Made by a program: the position numbers and the translations under genes. A DNA stretch of 64,000 bases from Acinetobacter sp. Marseille-Q1618 (GTDB taxonomy: Bacteria; Pseudomonadota; Gammaproteobacteria; Pseudomonadales; Moraxellaceae): assembly GCF_902809855.1 (NCBI RefSeq), contig NZ_CADDWJ010000001.1, forward strand, positions 1,054,001 to 1,118,000, given 5' to 3'. Within the stretch, counting starts at the first letter, position 1; each line of letters starts with the position of its first letter. Below, piece after piece: positions 24,558 through 33,944 of the stretch. The notes under the pieces are model-generated. The model was given only the letters and a program-made list of their open reading frames with translations, did no database searches and was not told the DNA's origin.

Positions 24558-25862
24558 ATGGATATTCACTCAGACTTTGAGAAGCCTAAAAAGCCTCAAA
24601 AGTTTTATCAAATCCTGTATGTACAGGTTATTGCAGCAATCGTTTTAGGTATTTTATTAGGGCATTTTTATCCTGATGTTGGTGAAAGTTTAAAACCATT
24701 AGGGGATGCTTTTATTAAACTCGTTAAAATGATTATTGCACCTGTTATTTTCTTGACGGTTGTAACGGGTATTTCAGGCATGAAACACATGGGTTCTGTG
24801 GGTCGTGTTGCAGGTAAAGCCATGCTTTACTTCCTGACATTCTCAACTTTGGCTTTAATTGTTGGGATGATTATTGCCAATCTGATCCAACCTGGTAAAG
24901 GGTTAAATATCGACCCAAGCACATTACATTCTGACAAAATCAGCGAATATGCAAGCAAAGCTCATGATGCTTCTATCGTAGATTTTCTCATGAATATTCT
25001 ACCAACTACCTTGATCAGCCCTTTAACCAGTGGTGATATTTTACAAGTGTTGTTTGTGGCGGTGTTATTTGGTTTGTCGTTGGCTGCGGTAGGTGAACGT
25101 GGTAAACCTGTGGTTGAGTTTTTAAACCATTTAACTGCACCAGTATTTCATTTGGTTGGGATGCTGATGAAGTTTGCACCAATCGGTGCATTTGGTGCGA
25201 TGGCATTTACGATTGGCAAATATGGTATTGATAGTATTGGTAATTTACTCTTACTTATTTTGACTTTCTATATCACTTCTTTGCTGTTTATTTTAGTGAT
25301 TTTAGGCGCAGTTGCAAAATTCAACGGTTTTTCGATTCTTCATTTAATTCGCTATATCAAAGATGAATTATGGTTGGTATTAGGGACATCGTCATCTGAA
25401 GCAGCATTACCCTCATTGATGCGTAAAATGGAAAAAGCAGGTTGTGAAAAATCTGTAGTTGGTTTGGTTATTCCTACAGGTTATTCATTTAACTTAGATG
25501 GAACAAATATTTATATGACTATGGCAGCATTATTTATTGCCCAAGCATGTAATATTGACCTGAGTATTCAAGATCAAATCTTATTGCTCTTGGTTGCCAT
25601 GATCAGTTCTAAAGGTGCTGCTGGTGTAACGGGTGCTGGCTTTATTACTTTAGCGGCAACATTATCTGTAGTGCCTGCCGTTCCTGTGGCGGGTATGGCA
25701 TTAATTCTAGGTATTGACCGTTTTATGTCTGAATGTCGAGCATTAACCAACTTAGTTGGTAATGCTTGTGCAACAATCGTTGTAGCACGTTGGGATCATG
25801 CACTTGATCAACAACAATTAGACGCAACATTAAAGCGTAATAACAATGTTTCAATGGACTAA
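24558..25862 (+). CDS. dctA: C4-dicarboxylate:cation symporter DctA
   Basis: 434 residues of the DAACS (glutamate/dicarboxylate symporter) family. Diagnostic strings are [17 protein letters not shown], the serine-rich hairpin [21 protein letters not shown] and [17 protein letters not shown], with the family's eight-TM plus two re-entrant-loop fold. DctA proteins import succinate, fumarate and malate with protons at the inner membrane. The close match to E. coli DctA around [15 protein letters not shown] argues for dicarboxylate rather than glutamate. The start ATG has AAAGGAA upstream, and a strong terminator follows the stop. Confidence 0.9.
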   Translation: MDIHSDFEKPKKPQKFYQILYVQVIAAIVLGILLGHFYPDVGESLKPLGDAFIKLVKMIIAPVIFLTVVTGISGMKHMGSVGRVAGKAMLYFLTFSTLALIVGMIIANLIQPGKGLNIDPSTLHSDKISEYASKAHDASIVDFLMNILPTTLISPLTSGDILQVLFVAVLFGLSLAAVGERGKPVVEFLNHLTAPVFHLVGMLMKFAPIGAFGAMAFTIGKYGIDSIGNLLLLILTFYITSLLFILVILGAVAKFNGFSILHLIRYIKDELWLVLGTSSSEAALPSLMRKMEKAGCEKSVVGLVIPTGYSFNLDGTNIYMTMAALFIAQACNIDLSIQDQILLLLVAMISSKGAAGVTGAGFITLAATLSVVPAVPVAGMALILGIDRFMSECRALTNLVGNACATIVVARWDHALDQQQLDATLKRNNNVSMD

Positions 25863-25893
25863 TTTTTGATTAAATCATTTTGAGTTTAATATT

Positions 25894-25921
25894 AAAAAAG
25901 GAAGCTAAGGCTTCCTTTTTA
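25894..25921 (+). terminator. Terminator of dctA
   Basis: GGAAGC (25900-25905) pairs with GCTTCC (25910-25915), with loop TAAG, and the stem extends with A/T pairs into a six-base T-tract. Confidence 0.9.
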
Positions 25922-26070
25922 TTATGCTAAAACTGGTTAATCAAATCAGCATAAGATTTAATCAAGGATAAGCAATCGATACGTTTTGATCTAAGCAGAA
26001 TAAACTTTCACACTAGTAATCATGCAAATATTGCCTATAATAAAAAACATACTTTCAATAAGATTTAATT

Positions 26071-26541
26071 ATGAAATTTACGACACTTTTACTTGGTTCT
26101 AGCCTATTTCTTGGTTCATTTTTGAGTACTGTTCAAGCTACTGAGCTCGATGATTATTTGGTTCAACAGAAAATTATTGATGCAAACTATAAAATTAAAA
26201 ATACTAAAAGATTGGCTGATGTTTTAAGTTACTTAAGTGATGAAGATTCACGCACTTTACCCTTACAAATTGATCAAAATACTTTAATTGAAAAACTACG
26301 TTTATATCCGAATTATATTGAAATTCAAGGTATTATTACTTCACCAGATTTTAAACAATTTACTCAAAATATGAGTTCACAAGATGTTAAAAAATTATTT
26401 ACAGATAATTTAATACGAAACTGTGATCATTTATTTGAACATCAATTTCAACGGGTAAATCCTTATGAAGTGCGTATGAAACTTTCTACCGATGAAAAAC
26501 AATATTCTTTAGAATTACAAAACACGCAATGTCAGTTTTGA
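26071..26541 (+). CDS. Secreted hypothetical protein, 156 aa
   Basis: Signal peptide MKFTTLLLGSSLFLGSFLS with a probable cleavage after VQA (residues 21-23), giving a 133-residue periplasmic protein. It is acidic and mostly helical at first (DDYLVQQKIIDANYKIKN), with two Cys (CDHLFEHQF and the C-terminal CQF) that could form a disulfide. No family recognised. It is followed by the P-loop gene after 65 bp. Confidence 0.6.
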   Translation: MKFTTLLLGSSLFLGSFLSTVQATELDDYLVQQKIIDANYKIKNTKRLADVLSYLSDEDSRTLPLQIDQNTLIEKLRLYPNYIEIQGIITSPDFKQFTQNMSSQDVKKLFTDNLIRNCDHLFEHQFQRVNPYEVRMKLSTDEKQYSLELQNTQCQF

Positions 26542-26612
26542 TTTAAAAAGTCTGATCTTTGTGCTTAGGTTGGATTATTCAAACATAGTAATTCTGAATG
26601 ATATAATTGATT

Positions 26613-27071
26613 ATGCATATTAATCCTGACCATTATTTAGAAACAAAGCGTGGTCGTCTTTGGACTGTGAAACGAAATACTGCTGCGTGGCAACAATGTT
26701 TTGCAGACCTAGACCATGCCTTAATCCATCATTCTAAAAATTCGGATGTGTATATTTTAATAGGTTGTCAGGCAAGTGGTAAAAGCACATGGGCAAAGCA
26801 GCACCTTTTAAAACATCCCGATGATATTGTATTCGATGCAATTTTAGTAAAAAAATCGGAACGAGAACCTATTTTAAAACTTGCCAAAAAGTATCATAAA
26901 GTCTGTATAGCTGTATGCTTTCAGACTCCGTTAAAAATTTGTCTGCAAAGAAACCAACAAAGACCTCAAGATCAAATTGTCAATGAAAATGCTTTAACCA
27001 ATGTTTATAAAGCATTAGAAATGCCAACAGATAAAGAAGGTTTTAATCAGATCATTATCATTAATGCTTAG
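26613..27071 (+). CDS. P-loop kinase/ATPase, polynucleotide-kinase-like
   Basis: A TTG at 26607 is open but the ATG at 26613 (MHINPDHYLETKRGRLW) is preferred; 152 residues. Walker A is GCQASGKSTWAKQHL. A later Asp (VFDAILVKKSERE) stands where T4 Pnk-like kinases have a DxT/N motif, and CLQRNQQRPQDQIV resembles the Arg-rich lid. Such proteins phosphorylate nucleic acid ends, sugars or small alcohols in the cytosol; the substrate here is unknown. Shorter than full polynucleotide kinase, with no phosphatase domain. Confidence 0.65.
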   Translation: MHINPDHYLETKRGRLWTVKRNTAAWQQCFADLDHALIHHSKNSDVYILIGCQASGKSTWAKQHLLKHPDDIVFDAILVKKSEREPILKLAKKYHKVCIAVCFQTPLKICLQRNQQRPQDQIVNENALTNVYKALEMPTDKEGFNQIIIINA

Positions 27072-27358
27072 AAATAATATTCTAGATTTTATTTCTTATA
27101 ATACCCAACATATTATTAAAATATATTATATATTAAAATAAATTTTACCAATATTATGGATTCATTGAAAGCATGTATTTAAAATACAAAATTATAAGAA
27201 AAGCATAAATAAATGTTAATTGGATTTTAAAAACCTATATTTTTGTATATTCACAAAATTTTACCGAACTATATAACAAATAAATTTAAAACTTAAAATA
27301 TTCAGTTAAATTAAAATTATAGAAAAACTTAGTTAAACTTCTCTTAGGTCTATTACTG

Positions 27359-27916
27359 ATGTTGAAATCAAACTTTAGAAGATTATTATTGATTGGCGGT
27401 GTCGTAGCATTAGCAAGTGCAACTTTAGTACATGCTGGAAATGAAGATATTCCAACAGTACAACAAGTGGACTTAAAAAAATATTTGGGAGAATGGCATG
27501 AAGTTGCACGTAAACCATTATATTTTCAAAGAATGTGTGACTACAATGTAACAGCTAACTACTCATTAAATAGTAACGGAAATGTCAAAGTAGATAATAA
27601 ATGCTTTGATAAAGAGGGTAAATTAAAGCAATCAATTGGTGAAGCATTTGTTAAAAATGCACCAAAAAATTCTAAATTAAAAGTTAGTTTTCTACCTAGT
27701 ATAATCCGTTGGCTGCCTGTTGCACGTGGTGATTATTGGATATTAAAACTTGATGAGGATTATCAAACTGCATTAGTAGGTAGTCCAAATAAAAAATATT
27801 TATGGGTTTTAAGCCGTACTGCCACACCAGATAAAACTGTTATCGATGAGTATCTAGATTATGCAAAATCACTTGGTTATGATTTAAGTGACATTATTTA
27901 TACCAAACATAAATAA
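27359..27916 (+). CDS. Blc-like lipocalin
   Basis: 185 residues. Signal peptide MLKSNFRRLLLIGGVVALAS cleaved probably after VHA, with no lipobox Cys, so a soluble periplasmic form is likely rather than the outer-membrane lipoprotein Blc. The lipocalin GxW motif is YLGEWHEVAR, followed by the beta-barrel segments SLNSNGNVKVDNKCF and GDYWILKLDEDYQTALVG, and the final WVLSRT segment of the third signature. It binds hydrophobic ligands, probably fatty acids or lysophospholipids. Preceding 290 bp is an A+T-rich gap with no ORF; monocistronic. Confidence 0.85.
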   Translation: MLKSNFRRLLLIGGVVALASATLVHAGNEDIPTVQQVDLKKYLGEWHEVARKPLYFQRMCDYNVTANYSLNSNGNVKVDNKCFDKEGKLKQSIGEAFVKNAPKNSKLKVSFLPSIIRWLPVARGDYWILKLDEDYQTALVGSPNKKYLWVLSRTATPDKTVIDEYLDYAKSLGYDLSDIIYTKHK

Positions 27917-27936
27917 TAAATAAATTGTAAATACCA

Positions 27937-27986
27937 TTCTCCTCTTACCTTATATTTATTAATATTAAGAGTATTAAAGAGGAGAA
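27937..27986. terminator. Inverted repeat between lipocalin and metalloprotease genes
   Basis: TTCTCCTCTT (27937-27946) and AAGAGGAGAA (27977-27986) pair perfectly around a 30-base loop, between convergent genes. A bidirectional terminator or 3' stabiliser is possible. Confidence 0.45.
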
Positions 27987-28016
27987 GTTCTAAACTATAT
28001 AACTTCTTTAGTTATT

Positions 28017-28697
28017 TTAATGTTCAAACCACCACCACGGCATCATACCGCTTTTTAAAATTTTTCGATGATTTTTATAATTTAAATCATATTTTTCAAC
28101 TTCCGCCCAAAATGCAGGGCTATGATCAAAATATCGTGTATGTGCCAATTCATGCACACAGACATATCGCGTTATGGCTTTTTCACACAATACCAATGCA
28201 CTATTGAGCATAATATCGTGTCGAGCTGTACAACTCCCCCAACGCGTTTTAGGTTGACGAATCGAACATTCAGCGAATTTTAAGCCAATTTCAACACTGA
28301 CTTGTTGTAAATAAATCGGTAAATGCTGCTTTGCATAAGCGATCACAAATGCTTTTAAATACTGTGTAGGCTGACGATCACTGATGAATAGTTGCAAATT
28401 TTTCTCATCAAAAATAAAGGATTTTTTTTGCGTTTGATAAGTAATCTCTAAAGGCTGATCTAAATTAAATAAATTCAGCGCTATTGGTAATACTCTATCG
28501 ACCTGCCCTATTTGATCTTGTTGTTTTTGCCAAGTGTCAATCATCCATTGTTCAGACTGTTTTAAAAAATCCTGAATCTGACGTTTGCTACAAAATTTAG
28601 GTACCGTTAAACGAATCTGAGTCGGCTCGACACGCAGCCGTAAGCGAGTTGCACGTGCATGATGGGTGATTTGGATTTCGGGGAGGTTTTGGGTCAT
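28017..28697 (-). CDS. YgjP/WLM-type M48 family zinc metallopeptidase
   Basis: 226 residues. The zinc motif is HELAHTRYFDHSPAFW near residue 180 (HExxH plus a third His). Upstream the KTRWGSCTARHDIMLN segment and downstream KYDLNYKNHRKIL are typical of the YgjP-like domain (DUF45). No signal peptide; cytosolic. The family's substrates are not established. The start ATG lies at 28697, next to a palindromic intergenic repeat. Confidence 0.82.
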   Translation of the reverse strand: MTQNLPEIQITHHARATRLRLRVEPTQIRLTVPKFCSKRQIQDFLKQSEQWMIDTWQKQQDQIGQVDRVLPIALNLFNLDQPLEITYQTQKKSFIFDEKNLQLFISDRQPTQYLKAFVIAYAKQHLPIYLQQVSVEIGLKFAECSIRQPKTRWGSCTARHDIMLNSALVLCEKAITRYVCVHELAHTRYFDHSPAFWAEVEKYDLNYKNHRKILKSGMMPWWWFEH

Positions 28698-28730
28698 TTA
28701 TACTATAATTTTATTACGAAATTTGTAGTT

Positions 28731-28806
28731 CCCTCTCCTTTCAGGAGAGGGTTAGGGAGAGGTTGATCCTCTCCTCATCCTAACCTTCTCCCTGAGGGAG
28801 AAGGAA
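28731..28806. repeat. Palindromic intergenic repeat (CCTCTCC / GGAGAGG type)
   Basis: Three nested inverted repeats are visible: CCTCTCCTTTCAGGAGAGG, GAGAGGTTGATCCTCTCC and CCTTCTCCCTGAGGGAGAAGG. The whole resembles the short REP-like elements scattered in intergenic DNA. A relative lies at 56395-56515. Confidence 0.75.
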
Positions 28807-28870
28807 CTTTCAATATAAATTCAATTAAGTTTCACTTAAACTTTTAATAGAACTGTATTGAACCAAAAAA

Positions 28871-29542
28871 TTAAACCGCAGTACGTTCTTCAATACCATT
28901 ATCAGTCGCAACAATGGCAATATCGGCTTTATTGATTGCGAAGATACCATTGCACACGACACCAGGAATATCGTTTAATGTTTTTTCTAACTCTAAGGCA
29001 TTTAAAATATTCAGGTTATAAACATCCAAGATCACATTCCCATTATCTGTCACCACACCTTCACGATAGACTGGATCACCACCCAAAGTCACGATTTTAC
29101 GCGCCACTGCAGAACGAGCCATTGGAATCACTTCCACAGGAAGTGGAAACTCACGACCTAACTGCTCTACCCATTTCGAGTCATCCACGATACATACAAA
29201 TTTTTTCGCAATCGAAGCTACAATTTTTTCACGTGTCAGCGCAGCACCGCCACCTTTGATCATATGCATATGACGATCAATTTCATCCGCACCATCGACA
29301 TATGCGTCCAAACCACCGACATGGTTCATATCAACGACTTCAATGCCCAATTTTTTCAAACGTTGTGCGGTTGCTTCAGAACTCGCCACCGCAGCTTCGA
29401 GTTGTAACTCTGGTAAAAGTTCAATCAGAAAATTGACCGTACTCCCAGTACCCACCCCTAAAATGCCCCCTTTAGGTAAGTGTTTTAAAGCGGCTTTGGC
29501 TGCTGCTTGTTTTTTCTCATCTTGGGTTGCATAAAGACTCAT
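28871..29542 (-). CDS. rpiA: Ribose-5-phosphate isomerase A
   Basis: 223 residues with the RpiA signatures [19 protein letters not shown], the [24 protein letters not shown] block (catalytic Asp/Lys and the Glu of the active site) and [14 protein letters not shown]. It interconverts ribose-5-phosphate and ribulose-5-phosphate in the pentose phosphate pathway. It is divergent from ilvA, with 116 bp between them; the pairing rpiA/ilvA is common in gammaproteobacteria. Confidence 0.95.
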   Translation of the reverse strand: MSLYATQDEKKQAAAKAALKHLPKGGILGVGTGSTVNFLIELLPELQLEAAVASSEATAQRLKKLGIEVVDMNHVGGLDAYVDGADEIDRHMHMIKGGGAALTREKIVASIAKKFVCIVDDSKWVEQLGREFPLPVEVIPMARSAVARKIVTLGGDPVYREGVVTDNGNVILDVYNLNILNALELEKTLNDIPGVVCNGIFAINKADIAIVATDNGIEERTAV

Positions 29543-29658
29543 GACATTACTCGACTAAATTTCAGATTCTTTGCACATTTTGCATATTTTTAAAACGCAA
29601 ATGTGCAGGGGTTTGTTACAATGAGCGCTCATTTTAAACTGTTATATGGAAAATTAAC

Positions 29659-31197
29659 ATGCTGTCTCGTTTGGTTCGACAAATTTTACAGGCAACGGTC
29701 TATGACGTTGCAATCGAAACCCCACTCGAAGCAGCGCCACGAATTAGTGAAAAGCTAAATAATAACATTCGCTTTAAACGCGAAGATTTACAACCTGTCT
29801 TTTCTTTCAAACTGCGCGGTGCCTATAACCGTATCAGTCAATTACCGAAATCTCAGTTGGAACGTGGCGTTATTACGGCTTCAGCAGGTAACCATGCGCA
29901 AGGTGTGGCACTATCTGGTCAAAAACTGGGAATTCGTGCCATTATTGTCATGCCAAAAACTACACCCGATATTAAAGTTCAAGCTGTTAAACGCTTAGGT
30001 GGTGAAGTAGTTTTACATGGTGATTCGTTTGATGTAGCAAATAAATATGCCATTCAACGCGCTGCTGACGAAGCTATGACCTTTATTCCACCTTATGATG
30101 ATGAATTGGTCATGGCAGGTCAAGGAACCATTGCAAATGAGATTTTACGTCAATGGCGTGATGTAGACTATGTATTTGTGGCTGTCGGTGGTGGCGGTTT
30201 AATCGCAGGTGTTGCAGCTTATCTCGGTGATGTTGCACCTCATGTCAAAGTGATTCCTGTCGAATATGACGAGTCTGCATGTTTAAAAGCAGCATTTGAA
30301 GCCAATGAACGTGTAGTTTTACCTTCTGTCGGTTTATTTGCGGATGGTACAGCCGTTGCGCAAATCGGTGAGAAACCATTTGAAGTGATTCAATTACAAA
30401 AATCAGATAATTCAGGTCCAATTGTTGAGCGTGACGTTATCCTCGTAAATACGGATGAAATCTGTGCTGCGATTAAAGACACTTATGATGAATGTCGCAG
30501 TATCGTAGAACCTTCTGGTGCTATGGCTTTAGCAGGCATCAAAAAATATGTTGCAGAACATGAATTAGTTGGTAAAAACATGGTATCGATCGTATGTGGT
30601 GCCAACATGAACTTTGACCGTTTACGCTATATTGCGGAACGTACTGAACTTGGTGAACGTAAAGAAGCAATTTTTGCCGTCACCATTCCTGAAGAAAAAG
30701 GTTCATTCTTAAAATTCTGTCGTGCTTTGCAAGGTCGTAACATTACGGAATTTAACTACCGTGCCAGTGATGCAACTGCGGCACAAGTTTTTGTTGGGAT
30801 TAGTTTAAAATCTGGCGACAAAGAACGTCATGATATTTATGAATCTTTAAAACTTCATTATGACGTAGATGATTTATCGGATGATGAAGTCGCAAAACTG
30901 CATATTCGTTATTTGGTCGGTGGTCATGCAGATATTGAAAATGAGCGTTTATTCCGTGTGGAATTCCCTGAACGTCCAGGCGCATTACTTACGTTTCTAG
31001 AACGTCTAGGACCTATGCATAATATCACCCTGTTCCACTACCGTAATCATGGCGCTGCGGAAGGTCGGGTATTGGTTGGTTTAGAAGCTGAGGATGCACA
31101 ACAAAACCCAGATGGTTTAATCGAAACCTTGGAAAGTATCACTTATCCATATGAAGAAATTACCAATAATTTAGGTTATCAACGTTTTTTAAAGTAA
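29659..31197 (+). CDS. ilvA: Threonine ammonia-lyase, biosynthetic
   Basis: 512 residues. The PLP lysine lies in FSFKLRGAYNRISQL, the cofactor phosphate loop in VAVGGGGLIAG, and the ASAGNHAQGVALSGQ loop binds substrate. The C-terminal third carries two ACT-like regulatory domains (AIFAVTIPEEKGSFLKFC and LFRVEFPERPGALLTFL), which mark the isoleucine-feedback biosynthetic form rather than the short catabolic one. It makes 2-oxobutanoate from threonine. A terminator follows. Confidence 0.95.
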   Translation: MLSRLVRQILQATVYDVAIETPLEAAPRISEKLNNNIRFKREDLQPVFSFKLRGAYNRISQLPKSQLERGVITASAGNHAQGVALSGQKLGIRAIIVMPKTTPDIKVQAVKRLGGEVVLHGDSFDVANKYAIQRAADEAMTFIPPYDDELVMAGQGTIANEILRQWRDVDYVFVAVGGGGLIAGVAAYLGDVAPHVKVIPVEYDESACLKAAFEANERVVLPSVGLFADGTAVAQIGEKPFEVIQLQKSDNSGPIVERDVILVNTDEICAAIKDTYDECRSIVEPSGAMALAGIKKYVAEHELVGKNMVSIVCGANMNFDRLRYIAERTELGERKEAIFAVTIPEEKGSFLKFCRALQGRNITEFNYRASDATAAQVFVGISLKSGDKERHDIYESLKLHYDVDDLSDDEVAKLHIRYLVGGHADIENERLFRVEFPERPGALLTFLERLGPMHNITLFHYRNHGAAEGRVLVGLEAEDAQQNPDGLIETLESITYPYEEITNNLGYQRFLK

Positions 31198-31226
31198 TGG
31201 TTATTTAATGATACTTTTATAAAACC

Positions 31227-31259
31227 AAGCCAGTTTATGATGTTATAGACTGGCTTTTT
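31227..31259 (+). terminator. Terminator of ilvA
   Basis: AAGCCAGTTTAT (31227-31238) pairs with ATAGACTGGCTT (31245-31256) apart from one T/G, followed by TTTT. Confidence 0.85.
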
Positions 31260-31296
31260 AATTTGTAGAGTCTGCGAAAAGTCAGATTCTCAAACC

Positions 31297-31923
31297 TTAT
31301 TTTATTTTTTCTAAGAAATGAATTAATTCAATGATTGAATTCAGTTCTAATTTACGCATTGCGCTGGCACGACGTACTTTGATGGTAATTTCACTCAGAT
31401 TTAATTGCGCTGCGATTTGTTTATTTAAACAACCTTTTGCAACTTGTTTGATGACCTCTTGTTCTCCGTGATTGAGTTTATTCCATAAAGTATGAAAATG
31501 TTGCTGCTCTAATTCTAACATCACGCGCTGTTTATCTTTCTGCATCGCGATTTGAATTGCATCAATCAAATCTTGGTGCTTAAAAGGTTTAAGTAGAAAA
31601 TCAATAGCGCCTCGCTTCATCGCAAGTACACTCATTGCGACATCACCATGACCTGTAATAAAAATCACAGGTAGATGAATATCCAAAGCTTGCATCTGTT
31701 TTTGAAACGCTAAACCACTTTGCTCAGGCATACGCACATCTAAAACTAAACAACCATGTAAAGCGCCATGCGCATGCGCTAAAAACTGGTATGTAGACTC
31801 AAATTTTTTAACTTCAAGCCCAACGGACTGTAATAGATCCTCTAATGAATCTCGTATTGAAGCATCATCATCAATAATATAAACAAAGGCTTGTAGCTGC
31901 TGGTATTTTTTCTCTTGCATCAC
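31297..31923 (-). CDS. FixJ/NarL-type response regulator
   Basis: 208 residues. Receiver domain: acidic pocket IDDDASIRDS, phosphoacceptor Asp in CLVLDVRMPEQSGL, Thr in VIFITGHGDVAM, and Lys in LLKPFKHQ. The linker leads to a LuxR-type helix-turn-helix (VAKGCLNKQIAAQLNLSEITIKVRR). The FITGHGDVAMSV string is typical of the FixJ/TodT subgroup. Its gene starts 5 bp after the histidine kinase stop, so the two form a two-component system at the downstream end of the cation cluster. Its targets are unknown; a role in controlling the cluster is inference from location. Confidence 0.9.
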   Translation of the reverse strand: MMQEKKYQQLQAFVYIIDDDASIRDSLEDLLQSVGLEVKKFESTYQFLAHAHGALHGCLVLDVRMPEQSGLAFQKQMQALDIHLPVIFITGHGDVAMSVLAMKRGAIDFLLKPFKHQDLIDAIQIAMQKDKQRVMLELEQQHFHTLWNKLNHGEQEVIKQVAKGCLNKQIAAQLNLSEITIKVRRASAMRKLELNSIIELIHFLEKIK

Positions 31924-31928
31924 CGACT

Positions 31929-32990
31929 CTATCTCTCTTTTGCAGCAGGAATATCAAAACTAAAAATTGCACCGCCTTTTGGATTCGCTTTAAAATTTAA
32001 ATGCCCATGATTTGCTTCAATAATCGTTAAACAAATACTTAAACCAATTCCGATTCCTTCCTCTTTACTACTCCAAAAAGTTTCAAAAATATGTTGTCTT
32101 TGCTCTGGTTCTACGCCATGTCCATTATCTACGATTGAAAATACGATTTTGTCCGTTTGTTGGTTAGAATATAGCTCAATTTGGCGTTGGGCGATTGGGT
32201 TATTTTTCAACGCATCTATCGCATTCGTAATTAAATTATGAATCACTTGCTGAATTTGAATCTCATCTGCATAGGCATAAATTTTAGTTTGACTGAGTTG
32301 ATCATTTAACCTGATTTTATTTTTTTCTAAGTCATTTAAAGATAATGTCAATATCTCGTGAACTGCTTGATTAAAATCAAAATGCGTCAATTCAGGTTGC
32401 TTGGCTTTGGTTAAACGATGAACTCGGCGAATAATATGACTAATTCTTTGGCTATCATGGTCAATTCGTTGGATGGCTTTTAATGCTCGATCTGTATTTG
32501 GTGGATTTTGCTCTAACCATAACTGAGCAGAATGGCTACTTGTTCGGATCGCTGTTAACGGTTGATTAATCTCATGTACGATCGACTCTGTCGTTCCTTC
32601 TAAACTTTTAATGCGCGAAATACGAATCAAGCGTGCCTGAAACTCATTTGCTAAAGTCGTGACTTGGGCTTTTTTAATCATCAGAGAAGTCAATAACATC
32701 ATCGATAAGATACTAATCAGCATATTAATAATCCCGATTTTGTAATTTCCAAAAGGCGTCAGTAACATACTGATGATGGTTAAAAAAACACATAACCCAA
32801 AAATATAAATAAGTCTCTTTTTAGAGGCTTGATGACCGACCAAGTAAATGACAATGTTGTAAAATACCGATATTGCGATGTCATAATCTGTGGTTGTATC
32901 ACAAATAAAAATAATCAATACGATTAAAAGAAAAGTGAAATATCCAAGCCCCTTATTGAGTTGAGTTTTGTTAAAAACTAACATTTTCAT
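31929..32990 (-). CDS. Membrane sensor histidine kinase
   Basis: 353 residues. Residues 12-110 contain four or five hydrophobic helices with only short loops, so no large periplasmic sensor; sensing is probably within the membrane. The H-box is ESIVHEINQPLTAIRTSS near residue 140; the N-box NLITNAIDAL, the G1 box VDNGHGVEP and the G2 box EGIGIGLSICLTI follow. HEINQPLTAIRT is the FixL/DctB subgroup pattern, matching the FixJ-like partner. It follows mgtC-like gene by about 110 bp on the same strand. Sensing of cation status is conjecture. Confidence 0.9.
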   Translation of the reverse strand: MKMLVFNKTQLNKGLGYFTFLLIVLIIFICDTTTDYDIAISVFYNIVIYLVGHQASKKRLIYIFGLCVFLTIISMLLTPFGNYKIGIINMLISILSMMLLTSLMIKKAQVTTLANEFQARLIRISRIKSLEGTTESIVHEINQPLTAIRTSSHSAQLWLEQNPPNTDRALKAIQRIDHDSQRISHIIRRVHRLTKAKQPELTHFDFNQAVHEILTLSLNDLEKNKIRLNDQLSQTKIYAYADEIQIQQVIHNLITNAIDALKNNPIAQRQIELYSNQQTDKIVFSIVDNGHGVEPEQRQHIFETFWSSKEEGIGIGLSICLTIIEANHGHLNFKANPKGGAIFSFDIPAAKER

Positions 32991-33098
32991 AGATTAGAAT
33001 TGATTTAATAAACAAGAAAAATCAAGCATTTTAAAACCCCTTGTCACTGATATTGATGATCAATTCAGTATAATCTTTAGACACATCTTAAGCAAAGC

Positions 33099-33827
33099 TC
33101 ATTCATCTTTGGCATTCCAAAATGCCTGTTTAACCCCTTCAAAAGTTTCTGCCATATCTACAATTCGATCAATTTCATGGGCTAACACAGCCGTTGCAAA
33201 CAAAGTAAATTCCATTTCGACGTCACCTCGACCAAAAGTATGATCCGTTACTTTTCGTGCTGGATAAGTAGAATGTTCCAATAAATCGATCATTTTTTCT
33301 CGTATTTCGGATTTATGATTTTCTGTACAAATCACATAAATCATATAGCTTGCTTCGCCCGTTTCTTCTCGATACGGTAAGCGATTAATTTGATTCACAA
33401 CGGGACGTAATAAGGTATTACTCGCCAATACAAATAATGCAGCAACCACTGCCTCAGCTAAAAAACCAGCGCCTGCACATGCACCGACTGCACCTGTTCC
33501 CCATAAAGTTGCCGCTGTATTTAAGCCTGAAATATTCGCCCCTTCTTTCATGATGGCGCCTGCACCTAAAAAGCCAATTCCAGAAATGACATAAGCAACA
33601 ATATGTATAGGCGTCTGCGTTCCGCCCATTTCTTGATAAATTCTGACACCCAATGATACAAAAATTGCAGCACCTACAGCGACCAATGTATTGGTACGTA
33701 AACCTGCTGTTCGTTGTCGAATTTGTCTTTCAAATCCAATGATCATGCCCAAAATAAATGCCGACATAATATGAATAAAGTTAATCAACAACATATTCCA
33801 GCTGCTTAAATGGATAAACTCTTGCAT
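33099..33827 (-). CDS. MgtC/SapB family membrane protein
   Basis: 242 residues. The MgtC signature is clear: FILGMIIGFERQIRQRTAGLRTN with conserved Arg/Thr, GIGFLGAGAIMKEGANISGLNTAATLW, and four to five membrane helices up to about 145. The last 95 residues form a soluble ACT-like domain. MgtC proteins help growth under low Mg2+ and, in pathogens, inhibit the F1Fo ATP synthase; transport itself is not shown for the family. Its position after CorA-like genes and a porin supports a Mg2+-starvation role. A hairpin separates it from the porin. Confidence 0.9.
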   Translation of the reverse strand: MQEFIHLSSWNMLLINFIHIMSAFILGMIIGFERQIRQRTAGLRTNTLVAVGAAIFVSLGVRIYQEMGGTQTPIHIVAYVISGIGFLGAGAIMKEGANISGLNTAATLWGTGAVGACAGAGFLAEAVVAALFVLASNTLLRPVVNQINRLPYREETGEASYMIYVICTENHKSEIREKMIDLLEHSTYPARKVTDHTFGRGDVEMEFTLFATAVLAHEIDRIVDMAETFEGVKQAFWNAKDE

Positions 33828-33889
33828 AAGCTAACTCTTTAATTTCTATATTTTTAATTTAAAAAACAATACGATTGAACTTGCTTTTA

Positions 33890-33921
33890 TTTAGATTTGG
33901 CTTAGATCAAGCAAACCTAAA
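33890..33921. other. Imperfect hairpin between porin and MgtC genes
   Basis: TTTAG-A-TTTG-G-CTT (33890-33902) pairs with AAG-C-AAAC-C-TAAA to 33921, with one mismatch and a bulge. No U-tract follows on the minus strand, so it may attenuate or process the transcript rather than end it. Confidence 0.4.
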
Positions 33922-33944
33922 TCTCTCAAATACAAAGGCTGTGC

